Positions 1 to 10,905 of a stretch of DNA of 64,000 bases are shown piece after piece. The number at the start of each line of letters is the position of its first letter. The stretch's first letter is position 1. Below the pieces are notes generated by a model. The model was not told where the DNA came from, did no database searches, and saw nothing but the letters and a program-made list of their open reading frames with translations. Source of the DNA: Galerina marginata (taxonomy: Eukaryota > Basidiomycota > Agaricomycetes > Agaricales > Galerinaceae); the NCBI GenBank assembly GCA_023014335.1, contig JAECYW010000004.1, positions 3,162,001 to 3,226,000 of the forward strand, written 5' to 3'. The position numbers were made by a program, and so were the translations under genes.

Positions 1-881
1 CCTAGTGTTTGATTTCTTTTCTTTTGACTTTTATTCCTTCTTACTTATTTACTACGGCGCTACCTTCTTATTTCTATTACGATTGCGTCCCCAACGTCGT
101 TCCCCTCCCCTTTTCTTCCTTACTCCTGTGCTTGTGTCTCAGGCGAGACCACTTGTTCGTTGTTCGTTCATATTACCCGCTTTTACGCACCACGCACGTT
201 TACGTCCTACGTCTTTATATTTACATTCGTCTCCCCGTTTACCGTCTTCCTCCTCGTCTCTCTCCTCGCCTCTCTCGCCATATCGGATGTATCAAATTCA
301 ACACCTGTACCATGCGCCCAAGCCCAAGGCTAAAATCCCCATCTGTTGTGTCTCTGTCTCCAACTGTTTCTTTACTAAATTACATACAGTATGTCAGTGG
401 GTTTGAGGATATATTGTTTCGCTATCATGATAGAAATCATTTTTTGTAATGATGTGTTCTGAGTCAGTTTTTGCCTGCTTAGCCTTCGGCGCTGTTCGTC
501 GTGGTGCTGCTTGCTACTCCCAACCAACAGTTTTGAGGCTCAAGAATAGCTTGATGGTTGTTCCCCAAAAGGAAAACGGCAAGGAATGGGAATAACTTTT
601 CGGCTGCGCTAAATGAGCCAAGCGCGGGCGGAACTGTCCTTCTCAAACTTCCATCCTGCCATTACGGCCTAACAAGTCCTTTCTTTATCTTTGTTTCGTT
701 CTTCGCTCTCCACCTTTCTTTCCATAATTATCCTTTGCAAAAGTCGCTCGCACCCCACGAAGAGCTCCATTTTCTCACCTGACTTCAACAAACTTAGCCG
801 CACCAACGACCTTGTTAATGTCTCGCAACGTTTAATCAGGCATTATACTCCTCAGTAAAGAGCTTCCACCACCTGCAGGCA
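1..881. other. gene-free upstream stretch, pyrimidine-rich on +
   Basis: The first 450 bases are dominated by C/T runs on the + strand. They stay open in two overlapping frames only because of that composition; neither translation has recognisable protein features. The stretch may hold the end of a gene beyond the left edge plus the promoter of the protease-like gene at 882. No TATA element was identified with confidence. Confidence 0.4.
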
Positions 882-3189
882 ATGGGCGTTTCGACGTGGC
901 TCGCAACTGGGCCATTTCGACTTCAAGGGCTTTCGTTGGTTGTTGTGCATGTTCTGTTACTTCACGTAATCCTTACGGCGGCGCTTGACCCTTCTGCGGG
1001 AGGCTTGGCCAGACGTTTGGTGCCTCGAAGCTCTGCGGGACTTCTCAGCATTCCGATTCGTACGCTTCAAGCTCGCTCGCCGGCGGATAACACGACTTTT
1101 GGAGCTGCATTGGACGCGGTGTCGTTGACGAGTGACAGACAGTGCGTTGTCTGTCCTGTCTCTTTACCAAGCTTATCGTTTGTTCTAGATCATATTTTAC
1201 CATCATAAAAGCTGGAAACTTCAATTTCCGAGTCGCTTTGGACACAGCTTCGGCGGATCTATGGCTTGTTGCTAATACATGCGAAACGGACACCTGCAAA
1301 AAGGCTCCTCAATACCCACTGGACCACCAAAGCCCCTCTTTCACTGCGTTGAACGACAATACGACAGCATTCAAAGCCCACTATGCGGATGGCACATGTG
1401 CGTAAAAAACTGCTCTAGGTCTTTGATATGTAACTAACTATGATTGTCGACCTCACAGTCGCGTCAGGATTCGTCGCTAAAGAAACGATAGCATTGTCCA
1501 ACCTGAGTCTTGCCAATCAGGTATTCGGTACGCACTCTCCTTCCCTGCTTTCGTGAATCTCGGAGCATCTGTTGATTTTATTTTGGGGATGATGCTCAGG
1601 CGTTGTCACCGACTCCAACGTTTCTCTCACGGACCTCACGAGTGGAATTCTGGGGCTGGGTTTTCCCCGACTGTCCTCTATCGCTAACGGTGTGGCAAAT
1701 TGTGCGCCATTCATTTCTTTCCGGTTAATGTGTTTTTGACCGGAAGATTTAGCCTCATCAATTTTCGCGGGCTTAGCATCCCAAGGCCTCTTGGAGTATC
1801 CCCTGTTCGCATTTAGTTTGACAAGAAATTCTACTGGCACTCTCACACTAGGCAAGCCACTACAATACTTTTGAGAAAATCTCCAACAAATATCACGACA
1901 GGCGCTGTTGATTCTTCTGTTGTGACCAATGTCAGCCGCATCGGCTGGAATAAAGTGGCTCAATTTCCACCTTTCGGCGCTGAGAATAATATTTCTAGCT
2001 ACCTACAATGGGCGATCCCGTTAACAGGCATAGCTGTAGGACCATCTCTTTCTGAAATCATTCCATGTGAATTTGACCCCATCCGGCTACAAGGTTAACG
2101 GCACTCGACTGTCACCCGTTCCCACCTACGCAAGTGCTGGTCAAACGCGTTCGCTAGCTTTGTTCGATGTGTATGTTAACTCTGTTAAATTTCTTCACTG
2201 CATGTCGAAATTGACCGTCTTGATATCAGTGGTTCACCTGGAATTTACGGGCCTTACCAAGACGTGTGTCTCCCGCCACTCTATCTTTTGCAGCCTATTC
2301 ACAACGATGCCTATAGGTTTCGCGTATGTATGCTATGATTGACGGGGCTAGAATGGTCGACTCGAGCGGGCAATGGGCACTTCCTTGCGATACTACAGTA
2401 CCGATGACTTTCACCTTCGGGTACGCCGTAGTTTTGCTGTCTCTATTGACATTCATCTGATTTTTTATGTAGGCTGTATAACTATACTCTACTTCCTACA
2501 GACTATATGATCGGTCCAGCAACTGGAAACCCAAACCTGTGTCTGTCATGGCCGGTTTCCCTTCCCCCAAGTTCTGATGGCATCGATTGGCAAATGGGCT
2601 CTGCGTTGCTGCGGACAGTATATTCTATTTTCAGGTAAATTTCTTCATATTCGTCAACTAGCTGTACTGACTGACCCCTTACAGTTTTGGAATCGATGGC
2701 AAGGAACCTCCATTAATCGGCCTCTATCCCCTCCAAAACAGCACAAACGTCACAGACACAACACAAACCCCCGACGCCATTCTCTCTTTCCTCTCTGCCA
2801 ACTCGGCGACGGTCGCCACCACACTGCCCAACTTTATCCTCCCTCCACCAACATTCACAACACCGCCGTACGCGCTCAACACGTCCGTGTCAGCTTCCAT
2901 CGGTGGCATCGTGTCTTCTGGCCTCGCGAACAGCACGTACACCGCTCTGTTCGGCCTGAAGACTGCCCTGGCGAACGTCTCAGCACTGCCAATGATCACA
3001 CCCCCGCCTACTGTTGTCACAGTTATCACGACGAACTCTGCTGGATCTGTGTCGACTTCGGTATCTGTTCGATCGATAGCGCCTGTGGTTCTGGGCCTAC
3101 CATCTGGTTCGACCGCCTTACGGGTGGTATTGACTCCCGGCGTTGCATTGATTGCGTCGATATTGCTGTTATTCGTATGGACATCTTGA
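882..3189 (+). CDS. aspartic protease-like (A1 family) secreted protein with C-terminal membrane/GPI-type tail
   Basis: Multi-exon gene for a pepsin-fold (peptidase A1) protein, probably secreted and held at the cell surface. It begins with a hydrophobic segment typical of a signal anchor. The first active-site loop reads VALDTASADLWLVA. The second, rebuilt across an intron, reads ALFDVGSPGIYGPYQD. Both catalytic aspartates are therefore kept, but the usual D-T-G triads are D-T-A and D-V-G. A conserved block IDGARMVDSSGQWALPC follows, and the C-terminus ends in a Ser/Thr-rich stalk and a hydrophobic tail ending at 3189, as in GPI-anchored yapsin-like proteins. Introns seen include 1142-1188, one ending just before 1459, one opening in FDV at about 2170, a 55-base intron ending in CTATAG at about 2272, and 2635-2684. 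Exact borders of the middle exons are less sure. Because the triads are altered it may be weakly active or non-proteolytic. Confidence 0.75.
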
Positions 3190-3461
3190 AGACGTTTTCG
3201 TTACTTGCAAGTGAATTTGACCAACATAGGACGGTATATGTAATATTAACTTATATAAATATTTAGGCTGGAAGGATCGTCTAGCGCACAGTACCTACAC
3301 GGTCGTATAATTGAGATACTGTCACAATTTGAGGCCTTCCGAGGTGCAGAGGTTACGAAGTTCACAAAGCTGTGGCTGGTCAATCCAACTGAGGAAACAC
3401 CATCAAATAGTATATTTGAGTCGATAAGTACCCAAGAGCTGAGGAACAAAACCTGGGTTCT

Positions 3462-5191
3462 CTATTTTTGATCAGAAGGTTCAGGCTTGGAGCATGAAGC
3501 CTCTTCCCATTCAACCCACCAACCTGGTTTCAAATCCTTAAGTTGCCCTTCCAATTCCTTCAGCCTGGTCTGTACAGTTAAAGAAGCATCTTCTACACTT
3601 CCTAGCTTCGGCAACATACTGCCTTTGGCCAAACTGAGAACAGTGCCCTGACGGTCTGTGATTTTCGACATTGCCTGAATTGTTATGTTAATCCATGAAT
3701 ATTTCAAGTGCCTTTCAACACTGCATATGCTCACCTCGTTTATCCGCTTCATCAGCATGATCTCCAAAACGACACGAAAATATCTGTCCACGCCGTGCTG
3801 TTCTTCGTCCGTCATTTCGCGGATACGAGGGTCGTCGTCGGATGCCAGATCACTTAGGGATGTGAGTTTCTCGATATTCTCGTATGAACTCAGATGCCCG
3901 TCAAGCCACTTTGTGATGAAATTCACTTTATCTTCCGCAGGCCTCAACGACGCGCCGAGCAGGCGCACCCGGGGGTTGCGCTCAGGGGAGACATCGATAA
4001 CATCTAACAGGGTAGTAAACAACAGCTGATCGATATTTTCTAGTATTGGACTGGCGCACCTGCTTCTAGATTCATGTTCTTGACGAAGCTCAAGTTACCA
4101 AAGGCGTTTAAGGCAGTTATTATTGGTTCTGCTTCCAGTATCTTTTCGACCATGACACCTGCCTGTAATTATTTCAGAAAAAAAAAATCGATGGAACTTA
4201 TAACGACGACTTACGAATTTCTTTTCATGAGCTCGGATGAACAACGTCACGGTGTCCTGGCCAGATTCTGGTTCTTCTACCTTATATTGTGCTATATATA
4301 ACGGAAGCAGAACGGGATATGCGGAGAACTTAGAAATAATTAGAAGAGTATTCCCTAAATCCGCTTCTTAGGAGACGTACCAGGTTTGGCTTTATTGAAG
4401 AGGGCACAACTTTTATGTCTTGCGTTATTGACCATGAACTGTTAGTCGAAGACGCAGGTACGTCAAGGACAGAGAAGGGAGATATGCTGAAGGGAATACA
4501 TTGAACGTCTTCGCCGTATTGTCTTAAAAGGGATTCGGTGAAGGGCATAGGCTCTACCGAGTCCAACGTGCGCGCCCACAAAGGTGCAATTGATAGGAGT
4601 GGGACGTTGGATCCTATCGTAATCCTGGCTTGGTCAAACGCGTAGTTCAAGGAGTGCACCAAAATGGATACCTGGGATATATCTTAACATATATGTAGGT
4701 AAGCATGCCCACTAAGACACGACAATAGTCTCACGTATTGCGGAACAACGCCTTCACGCTTTTCTAATGACCATAACACATCAGTTGCCACCACCATCTA
4801 AGCCAAGAAAGAAACCAGACGAACTTGCGAGTCTTTTTCAATCATATCTGCATCCACCTCCGCATTGATAATCCAAGCTGGAAAGTACACAGAGGAGAAT
4901 CGTATTGGTCGCTCATAGTCCATGAAAGGGAGGAAAGACGCGAAGATGGAGGTGAACGCCTTGCCGCCACCTGTCATTATGGAGCCCCATCTCGCCATGA
5001 TTCTTTGAGCAGTCTCTGGAGCCATTCGGAAAGGATATGCTGCAGAGATTTCTTGAGACCGGCCTCCATAGTTTCTCAACGCGAGGTTTATACGAACCTC
5101 TCAGTTTCCGGAAAGTACCATCATATGGCGTCGTCGTATATCTTCGACAAAGTGTCATTAATGGTGGCCGCCATTGCATTTGCGTGAGCAT
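3462..5191 (-). CDS. unrecognised conserved protein, copy A of a tandem pair
   Basis: Multi-exon gene of a family I do not recognise. The ATG at 5191 opens a short Arg-rich leader (MLTQMQWRPPLMTLCRRY) resembling a mitochondrial presequence; this is inference. A phase-1 intron (GTTCGT...CTGCAG) then joins FRKLR to AYPFRMAPETAQ. Later conserved pieces are VYFPAWIINAEV, EDVQCIPFSISPFSVLD, AYPVLLPLYIAQYKVE, SDDDPRIREMT and a C-terminal GWWVEWEEAS segment rich in Lys/Glu/Leu. Copy B at 5552-7660 matches every one of these blocks in the same order and strand, so the two arose by tandem duplication. No catalytic motif is visible. The strong conservation between copies argues that this copy is a functional gene. 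Exact exon borders in the middle were not resolved. Confidence 0.6.
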
Positions 5192-5551
5192 CGAAGCAGT
5201 GGTCGCTGAAGGAGTCTGAGCCTCAGGGAAACTCGATGATTCCTACCAGCAAGTTGTCGTCACACTTGGTCACGACGATTTCATGCAATTTGAGTTACAC
5301 AACATCCAATGACAAAAAGGATAGCATTGTCTAGGTAGGAAGCATGTCTACATAACGTGTGCAGGATGCGGTAGGACAATCCGACTGGCAGGCGACACAG
5401 TAAGAGGTCATTCGTGGAGGCCAAGGAGATTGTCATTAAAACTCCAAAAGAATCGCCATATTTGCCATCGCTTGAACGACTTTCAAGTCGTGATGCCTCC
5501 GAACCACGCAGACTAGCAGCAAGGCTTTAGGGATGAACCCCTCGAACTTGC

Positions 5552-7660
5552 CTATTGTTGTGAAGACGGCTCGGATTTCGAACTCGACGCCGCCTCCCAT
5601 TCACGCCACCAAAGGGGGGTCAAGTCTTCACGTCGCTGCTGCAATTCATTCAGTCTTGGCTTTAGACTCGCGGTAACTTCATCACCGCGTTCTAATTTCG
5701 AAGATCTGCCTTCGCTTGTTGTGAGAATTACGGTGTTATGTTCCTGAGCGTTCGCCATAGCCTAAGTAGGTCGGTCAACGATTAAGGCATTAGGACCAAG
5801 TGAAGTGAGAATACACACATCGTGTATCCGCCTGAGTGTCGTTAGCTCTGTAGTGACATTGAAGTATTGGTCCAGGCTACTTTGTTCTTCACTCGTCATT
5901 TCCCGAATACGTGGGTCGTCGTCGGATTCGAGCTGACCTATCGACGCTAGTTTCTCTATATTACGGTGCAAGCCCATGCGGTTATCGAGCCAATCTGCAA
6001 TCATATGTGCGGTATCGCTTGATGGTCTCAGCCACACACCATCGAGGCGCACTCGCGATTGCGTGAGGAAGGAGAGATTAAGGACCTCTAGGACGGAAAT
6101 TCAGGCAACCAAATTTTGAGATTGAAAAGACTCACCCGAATCCAAGTCGAACTCTGTTGTCAATCCGAACTCATTCAGGGCTTTGAACGCGATTGCTGGT
6201 CCTTCATCCAAATCTTGTAATCTCTCAGTCATGATGGCTCCCTAATATCTTCTCAGAACGGACCAATACGGAAGCCAATTGTGCAAGCATACAGAGTCAC
6301 TATGGGCTTGAATGAGGAAAGTTACCGAGTCCTGAGAAGTTTCTGTGCTTTCCACCTTATATTGCGCTAGATACAGAGGAAGTAAAACAGGATATGCAGA
6401 GAACTGAAATAAGTAATCAGATAGATTTAAAAAAAATTGAGCTGTAGCAAGGCATACCAGGGATATTTTTAGTGACGATGGTGACACTTGCAGGTCTCTA
6501 GTTATCGACCATGAACTGTCTTTTGATGATGCGGCAATATCGAGAATGGAAAAAGGTGAGGTGGTGAAGGGAATGCACTGGACTTCTTCTCCGTGTTGCG
6601 TTAGAAGTGGTTCCGCGAATGGTTCAGGTTCTACTGTGTCCAATTCTCGCGGCCAGAGGCGTGCCGCTGACAAGAAAGGCACGTCCGATCCTGTCTTGAT
6701 TCAGTCAAATGCGACCTTTGACGAAACGCATGTCGTGCATACCTGGGACATATCTAAAATTGACTAGTTCAATAAATATGTTCACTGAGTGTCGACGAGG
6801 CTCACGTATTCCGAAAGACAGCATTCCCCTTTTGCTAATATCCGTAACACGTAAGTTGCGAGGATAAGAGTAAGCCGAAGAAAAACCCGAACCCGCGAAT
6901 TTTCGTATGTCATTTCTGCCGCTTCAACTTCTGCGTTGATTATCCAAGCCGGAAAGTAGACCGCAGAAAATCGTGTTGGACGGTGGTAGTCGAGTGGAAG
7001 AAAATCCGCTAAGACAGAGGTTAACATCTTGTCAGCTCTACCGCTGAACATCCAGGACCATTTAGCCAAGGCCCTTTTGGCAGTTTCTGGATTCATTGCA
7101 AAAGGATAAGCTGCAAATATTTGTTTGGAAATAGGATTAACTACTCCTCAAGCTTCAGTTGAAAGCTGAGCACGAACCTCTGAGCTTTTTATAAGTGGAT
7201 GACTTTCCATAATGTTTAGAAAGTTTCCAGACCTAAACGCGGTGCCAACGTCGGACCTCTAAATAAAAGATCTGCTTCCCGATGCCCTGAATAATTCAAC
7301 AAGAAATGGACCTCACCCTCGAAAATAACCATATTTGACCACGAATTGATGGCAACAAGGTACACCCTCTGCCAATGACGTTTAGAAAAGTCGATTTAGA
7401 CAAGAAGGGGGGGTAGGGACCCTCGTCCAGATTTTAGATTTAGAAAGCTTTCGGAGCTCGAAACATTTTCCGGGGTCCTTGAACCCTTCAGGAACATTAC
7501 TTCAAAAGGTAGTCTTGGTGATTTAGAAACGATTTAGAACTAAAATCTGGAATTTTAGCGTTATGGAAAGTCATCCAGTACCATCGTATGGTGTGGTTGT
7601 ATACTGTCTGCAAAGTGGTTCTAATGGTCGACACCGACACCGTTGTATTCGTGCTAACAT
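5552..7660 (-). pseudogene. copy B of the tandem unknown family, first exon split by a small transposon
   Basis: Paralogue of the gene just downstream, with the same exon order: leader MLARIQRCRCRPLEPLCRQY, then YTTTPYDGT, AYPFAMNPETAKRA, VYFPAWIINAEV, EEVQCIPFTTSPFSILD, AYPVLLPLYLAQYKVE, SDDDPRIREMT and LWWREWEAAS. In copy A the leader runs straight from YTTTPYDGT into FRKLRAYPF. In copy B a 379-base inverted-repeat element (7198-7576) sits between YTTTPYDGT and KKLRAYPF. It introduces a stop two codons into the insertion, so the full-length product is probably lost. The remaining exons show no other break that I can see, which suggests a recent insertion. Translation from the internal Met of AMNPE, or removal of the element as part of an intron, cannot be excluded. 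Confidence 0.55.
7198..7576. mobile_element. 379-bp MITE-like inverted-repeat element
   Basis: The left end reads GGATGACTTTCCATAA and the right end is its exact reverse complement. Weaker similarity continues inward for about another 25 bases. It is flanked by a direct AGT at 7195-7197 and 7577-7579, and removing the element plus one AGT restores the alignment with the paralogous gene. The interior carries several TTTAGA-type words (GATTTAGAAA, CGATTTAGAAC) and no ORF, so it is non-autonomous. A 3-bp target duplication fits PIF/Harbinger- or CACTA-like elements; the superfamily is not decided. Confidence 0.7.
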
Positions 7661-9235
7661 GGCCGACGGCCGTAGAGTGTTTGGCAGGAAAAGAGGATTC
7701 AAAGGCTTTGACCCAGAATAAATCTCACGGCCGCGATATCACGTGTCGATACTTGGTTGTGCTCGTGACCGCGAGTCGCGCGACGCGTTCACTTTCGTGA
7801 TTCTGAATCGTGAATAATGAGTAACGCCATTCGCACAGAGTAAGAGAGATAAATTTGCCTGTGAATTTGCAAAGAAAAATGGATAGTCAGCGAATACACT
7901 CAAAACGGGCTTGGAAGCTCCAGAGTTCGACCAGCTCAAGAGTCACTTATGTAGTATGAAGACCACGATAGAGTATATAAGTTGTAAATTTGGATCATTA
8001 TGGCTTGAAAGCCGCTTAAATCACCCGGGTCCTTGATTAATATATGACTGTCGAGAGTACAACCTTGCTGGAGGCGGGCGCCAACGGTATCCATTGCGAC
8101 ACATTTTAAGCATTGCCCCTGCCTTGAAATGCAAGGCTCGTGCTAAGTAGATTCTGTGGAGTGTAAATTCCTGCTGCCTGGGCACTTGTTCCCAGACACA
8201 TCTTTCATTCTCAATAATTTTCGAGGAGCGAGAACACCGAAATAACGAACCTGGTCTCCCTTACCTCGATTCTCGGGCATGAACGGAATTACATACTTTG
8301 ATGGTTGTTTGTGTCTCGAGAATTCAAGTGGCCTTCAAACTTCCGAGTCCTCCCTGCTTCAGTTTTACCTAAACCCATTCCGGCTAATATTGTCATGCAG
8401 TGCCCAACGCTTTATTATTCTTACGAGTCAACCAACTTGAATGGGGCTCGGCTGCGCCTGAGTTCATCACTTTGCGCTTCCCTTTCGACCAGTCAACTCG
8501 ATGGTTTGCATGTTGGACACCTGGTACGTCACAGTGGAAAGGCGTGGTGATAGCGATAAACCTGCACTGGTCCTGCAGCCTATGATTATGGGATTGTTCC
8601 AAGTTGCATGTTCCTAATTAATAATTTTAACATAATGATTGAAGTATGCAGATGGGTAGTCCAGACCGCAAGTTGGGTGATAAATGGAGGAAGGCGCCGA
8701 ATTCCAAGGGCGATATTGGAGTTGCAGCCATCGTGAGCCAAGAATTATGTTGGCATGACCCGGTAGAACGGAAACCAGAACCTGAGTTCGGATGTAGTGA
8801 AACCTGCTTGCAGTGACCAGTCGACCAGAAACATGAGCGGCTTGAGCTCGAGCTTTGAAGGAAATTTGGACAGCGCAATCGACCGACTCTGGCGCGATAA
8901 CTCTTTCGCGAAATGACAAGGGGTTAGTCAAAAGAGGCTGCAAAATATGCCGATCGCTTCGTGGGACAGTGAGGCGAGGTGAAAGACGTCCTAAGGGTCA
9001 TGTATGAAGCCGAGCGCTGGCTCGGAGCATGACAGAAGGGATATCGATAAACACAAATGGACGCGCCATCAGTATAGCGGCAGTTATTTGTTTATGGAAT
9101 GGGCTAATATGGGGAAGCAGAAGGGCCGCCCTTGCTGCGCGCCCGCATGAACACCCTTTTGTCCACTGAATTGAATCGTAAACCCGATATCACGTTCATG
9201 CTGACCTTTTTGGCAGGGACGGAGAGCTTGTGGAA
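7661..9235. other. intergenic stretch, no supported gene
   Basis: About 1.6 kb between the copy B leader and the promoter of the small secreted protein gene. A TATA-like TATATAAG lies near 7974, but no convincing coding frame follows it. The open frames at 8393-8943 occur on both strands at once, lack a signal peptide or splice pattern, and are most likely chance. Confidence 0.4.
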
Positions 9236-9243
9236 TATAAAAG
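9236..9243 (+). promoter_or_regulatory. TATA box of the small secreted protein gene
   Basis: TATAAAAG lies 128 bases before the ATG at 9364. It is the only clear TATA element in the spacer and fits a short 5' leader for a strongly expressed secreted protein. Confidence 0.55.
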
Positions 9244-9363
9244 GCCACCCATTTCCTACCTTTTTCCCCCAACAGTGCAGGTCACTAGTCACCAACGTCT
9301 ACTCTCCGCAGCAGACCACCAACAAACTCTTTCGCATTTGCTTCGCCCTCCGCATTCAACACT

Positions 9364-9703
9364 ATGCAATTCACCTTCGTCATCGTCCTCGCTGCCCTCG
9401 CGTCTGCCGTGTCTGCCTTGCGCATCCCCATTCAAGAGCGCTCCATCGACATTGAGGAGCTATATACCCGCACGTATGTTCCGCCAATGCTGTTGCCGTT
9501 GTGATCCCCAATGTTAACCGCTGCTTTTTTACCTTAGACCTACACTGGACTGTGCCGTTCTCGCACCAAAATGGGGTGATTTCGGCCATGACGTCTGCCA
9601 TGCAAACTACAACTGCAGTCCAAGCGGGAGGATGCTCGTGAAAGCCGGGCAGACGCCCAACGAAAGGATGGGAAGGCTCTGCTCGAAGTGCAGTTGCCAT
9701 TAG
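9364..9703 (+). CDS. small cysteine-rich secreted protein, 91 aa
   Basis: Two exons, 9364-9473 and 9538-9703, joined over a 64-base GTATGT...CTTAG intron; exon lengths sum to 276 bases, exactly 92 codons. The product starts with a clear signal peptide (MQFTFVIVLAALASAVSA), then a pro-like stretch (RIPIQERSIDIEEL), then about 50 residues with six cysteines ending in CSKCSCH. Size, leader and even cysteine number fit fungal small secreted (effector-like) proteins, but I recognise no named family. The last codons and the TAG overlap the start of a tandemly duplicated 115-bp unit, so the present C-terminus may have been set by that duplication. Neither exon is long enough to stand out as an ORF, so the gene is easily missed. 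Confidence 0.65.
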
Positions 9704-9922
9704 GGTCATATTCGTATCGTCGAAGTAGAGTGGATGAGATAAGATTGCCGTCTAGAATTACAGGACCTGGTTGTTTCTTGGATCCACCAACTACAGACGT
9801 CTTTCGTGTTGCCATTAGGGTCATATTCGTATCGTCGAAGTAGAGTGGATGAGATAAGATTGCCGTCTAGAATTACAGGACCTGGTTGTTTCTTGGATCC
9901 ACCAACTACAGACGTCTTTCGT
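9693..9922. repeat. two tandem copies of a 115-bp unit
   Basis: Unit 1 is 9693-9807 and unit 2 is 9808-9922. They appear identical by eye, both beginning GTTGCCATTAGGGTC and ending CAGACGTCTTTCGT. The first unit supplies the final His codon and the stop of the secreted protein. Read on the minus strand the units stay open (GGSKKQPGPVILDGNL...), which could mean the unit was copied from an exon elsewhere; 115 is not a multiple of three, so the frame changes between copies. Confidence 0.85.
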
Positions 9923-10905
9923 GTTCGATTATCCACCGTTAAGATTTTGGCAATTTTGGCGCTTTAAGTAAGTTTTGGAATGAACTCGAAGCTTACGGTC
10001 ATCATTTTATTTGGCGGTGTCGCTGGCACGAAATCACTTAGGTGAATTGGTTCTCTTAGTGGATTCCTAGGATATGGATGATGTCGATGAGCGCTGAGCT
10101 GCTTGGCCTCCCATTGGTGCAGAACACATCCAATGGAAAACCTACGGCACCTTATCGCGCGACCAATATTTAAGTGAAAGAGTAATGATCAAATTGTGGA
10201 GGCAGTCACCTTGGAGAAAAATAGAGCCGTAATTGATTTGCCCTATGTACGTTTAGAACTTAGAGCACAGATTAGCAGAGATTAACTAAAGCGAGGCACG
10301 AACCTTGATGCAACTGAGCGCTGATGTCTTGAGACCCGTTCTTAATTGCAGACAACCACTGCGCGCAGGAAAGTACGGCATGAAATCGGACAGATCGTTT
10401 AATCTCGAGGTTCAAAGGAAGCATTTCAGCCAATTTAGAGAGCACCCCTAGACGAAATTTGGCCTAAGTACTTGACCATTCGCCATTGAACTGTCTCCAG
10501 AACCATGATGAAAGGGAAGGCAGTGCCAGAAACTTCAGGTTGTAAATCAAGTTTTGCATGAACTGGAGATTCAACGAACCCCGAGGCTTTGTAGTGACAA
10601 AATAACGTCCTTCTGTTCGTATAATTCCTAGCGCCAAGGCTGTTAGGTGGTTTTTCAATGCCTGAGCATGATTGGTGGCAATTGCAAGTTGCTGGTTGAG
10701 GGAGAAATGGAGGCTGAGACGGACCGGAGGGGCTCCAAATGCGGAAGGGGAAGGTCACGTGTGATTTTACCCGATCACTCCTTCGTTCACGTTGATGGGA
10801 CACGTAGTCCAATAAAATTATAGAAGTGGACATCACTGCTGTAGAGCTGTCGTCCCCGCAGACCCTCTTTGCTTTGCTTTCTCTTTAATTTCCTTTTCTT
10901 TCTTC
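9923..10905. other. intergenic stretch, no supported gene
   Basis: About 1 kb without a convincing gene. An open frame on the minus strand (10435-10836) has no recognisable domain, signal or splice support. The last 60 bases are C/T-rich and precede the J-protein start, as expected for a fungal promoter. Confidence 0.4.

Noticed and set aside
5..449. Two overlapping 130-146 codon frames at the left edge
   Set aside because: Both come from a C/T-rich tract, are open together in two frames, and have no domain or splice evidence.
2260..2350. 28-30 base mini-introns in the protease-like gene
   Set aside because: A single 55-base intron ending CTATAG gives YQDVSRMYAMIDGARMVDSS in frame, so no tiny introns are needed.
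8393..8943. Open frames on both strands at 8.4-8.9 kb
   Set aside because: They overlap each other on both strands, have no signal peptide or motif, and no splice signals connect them.
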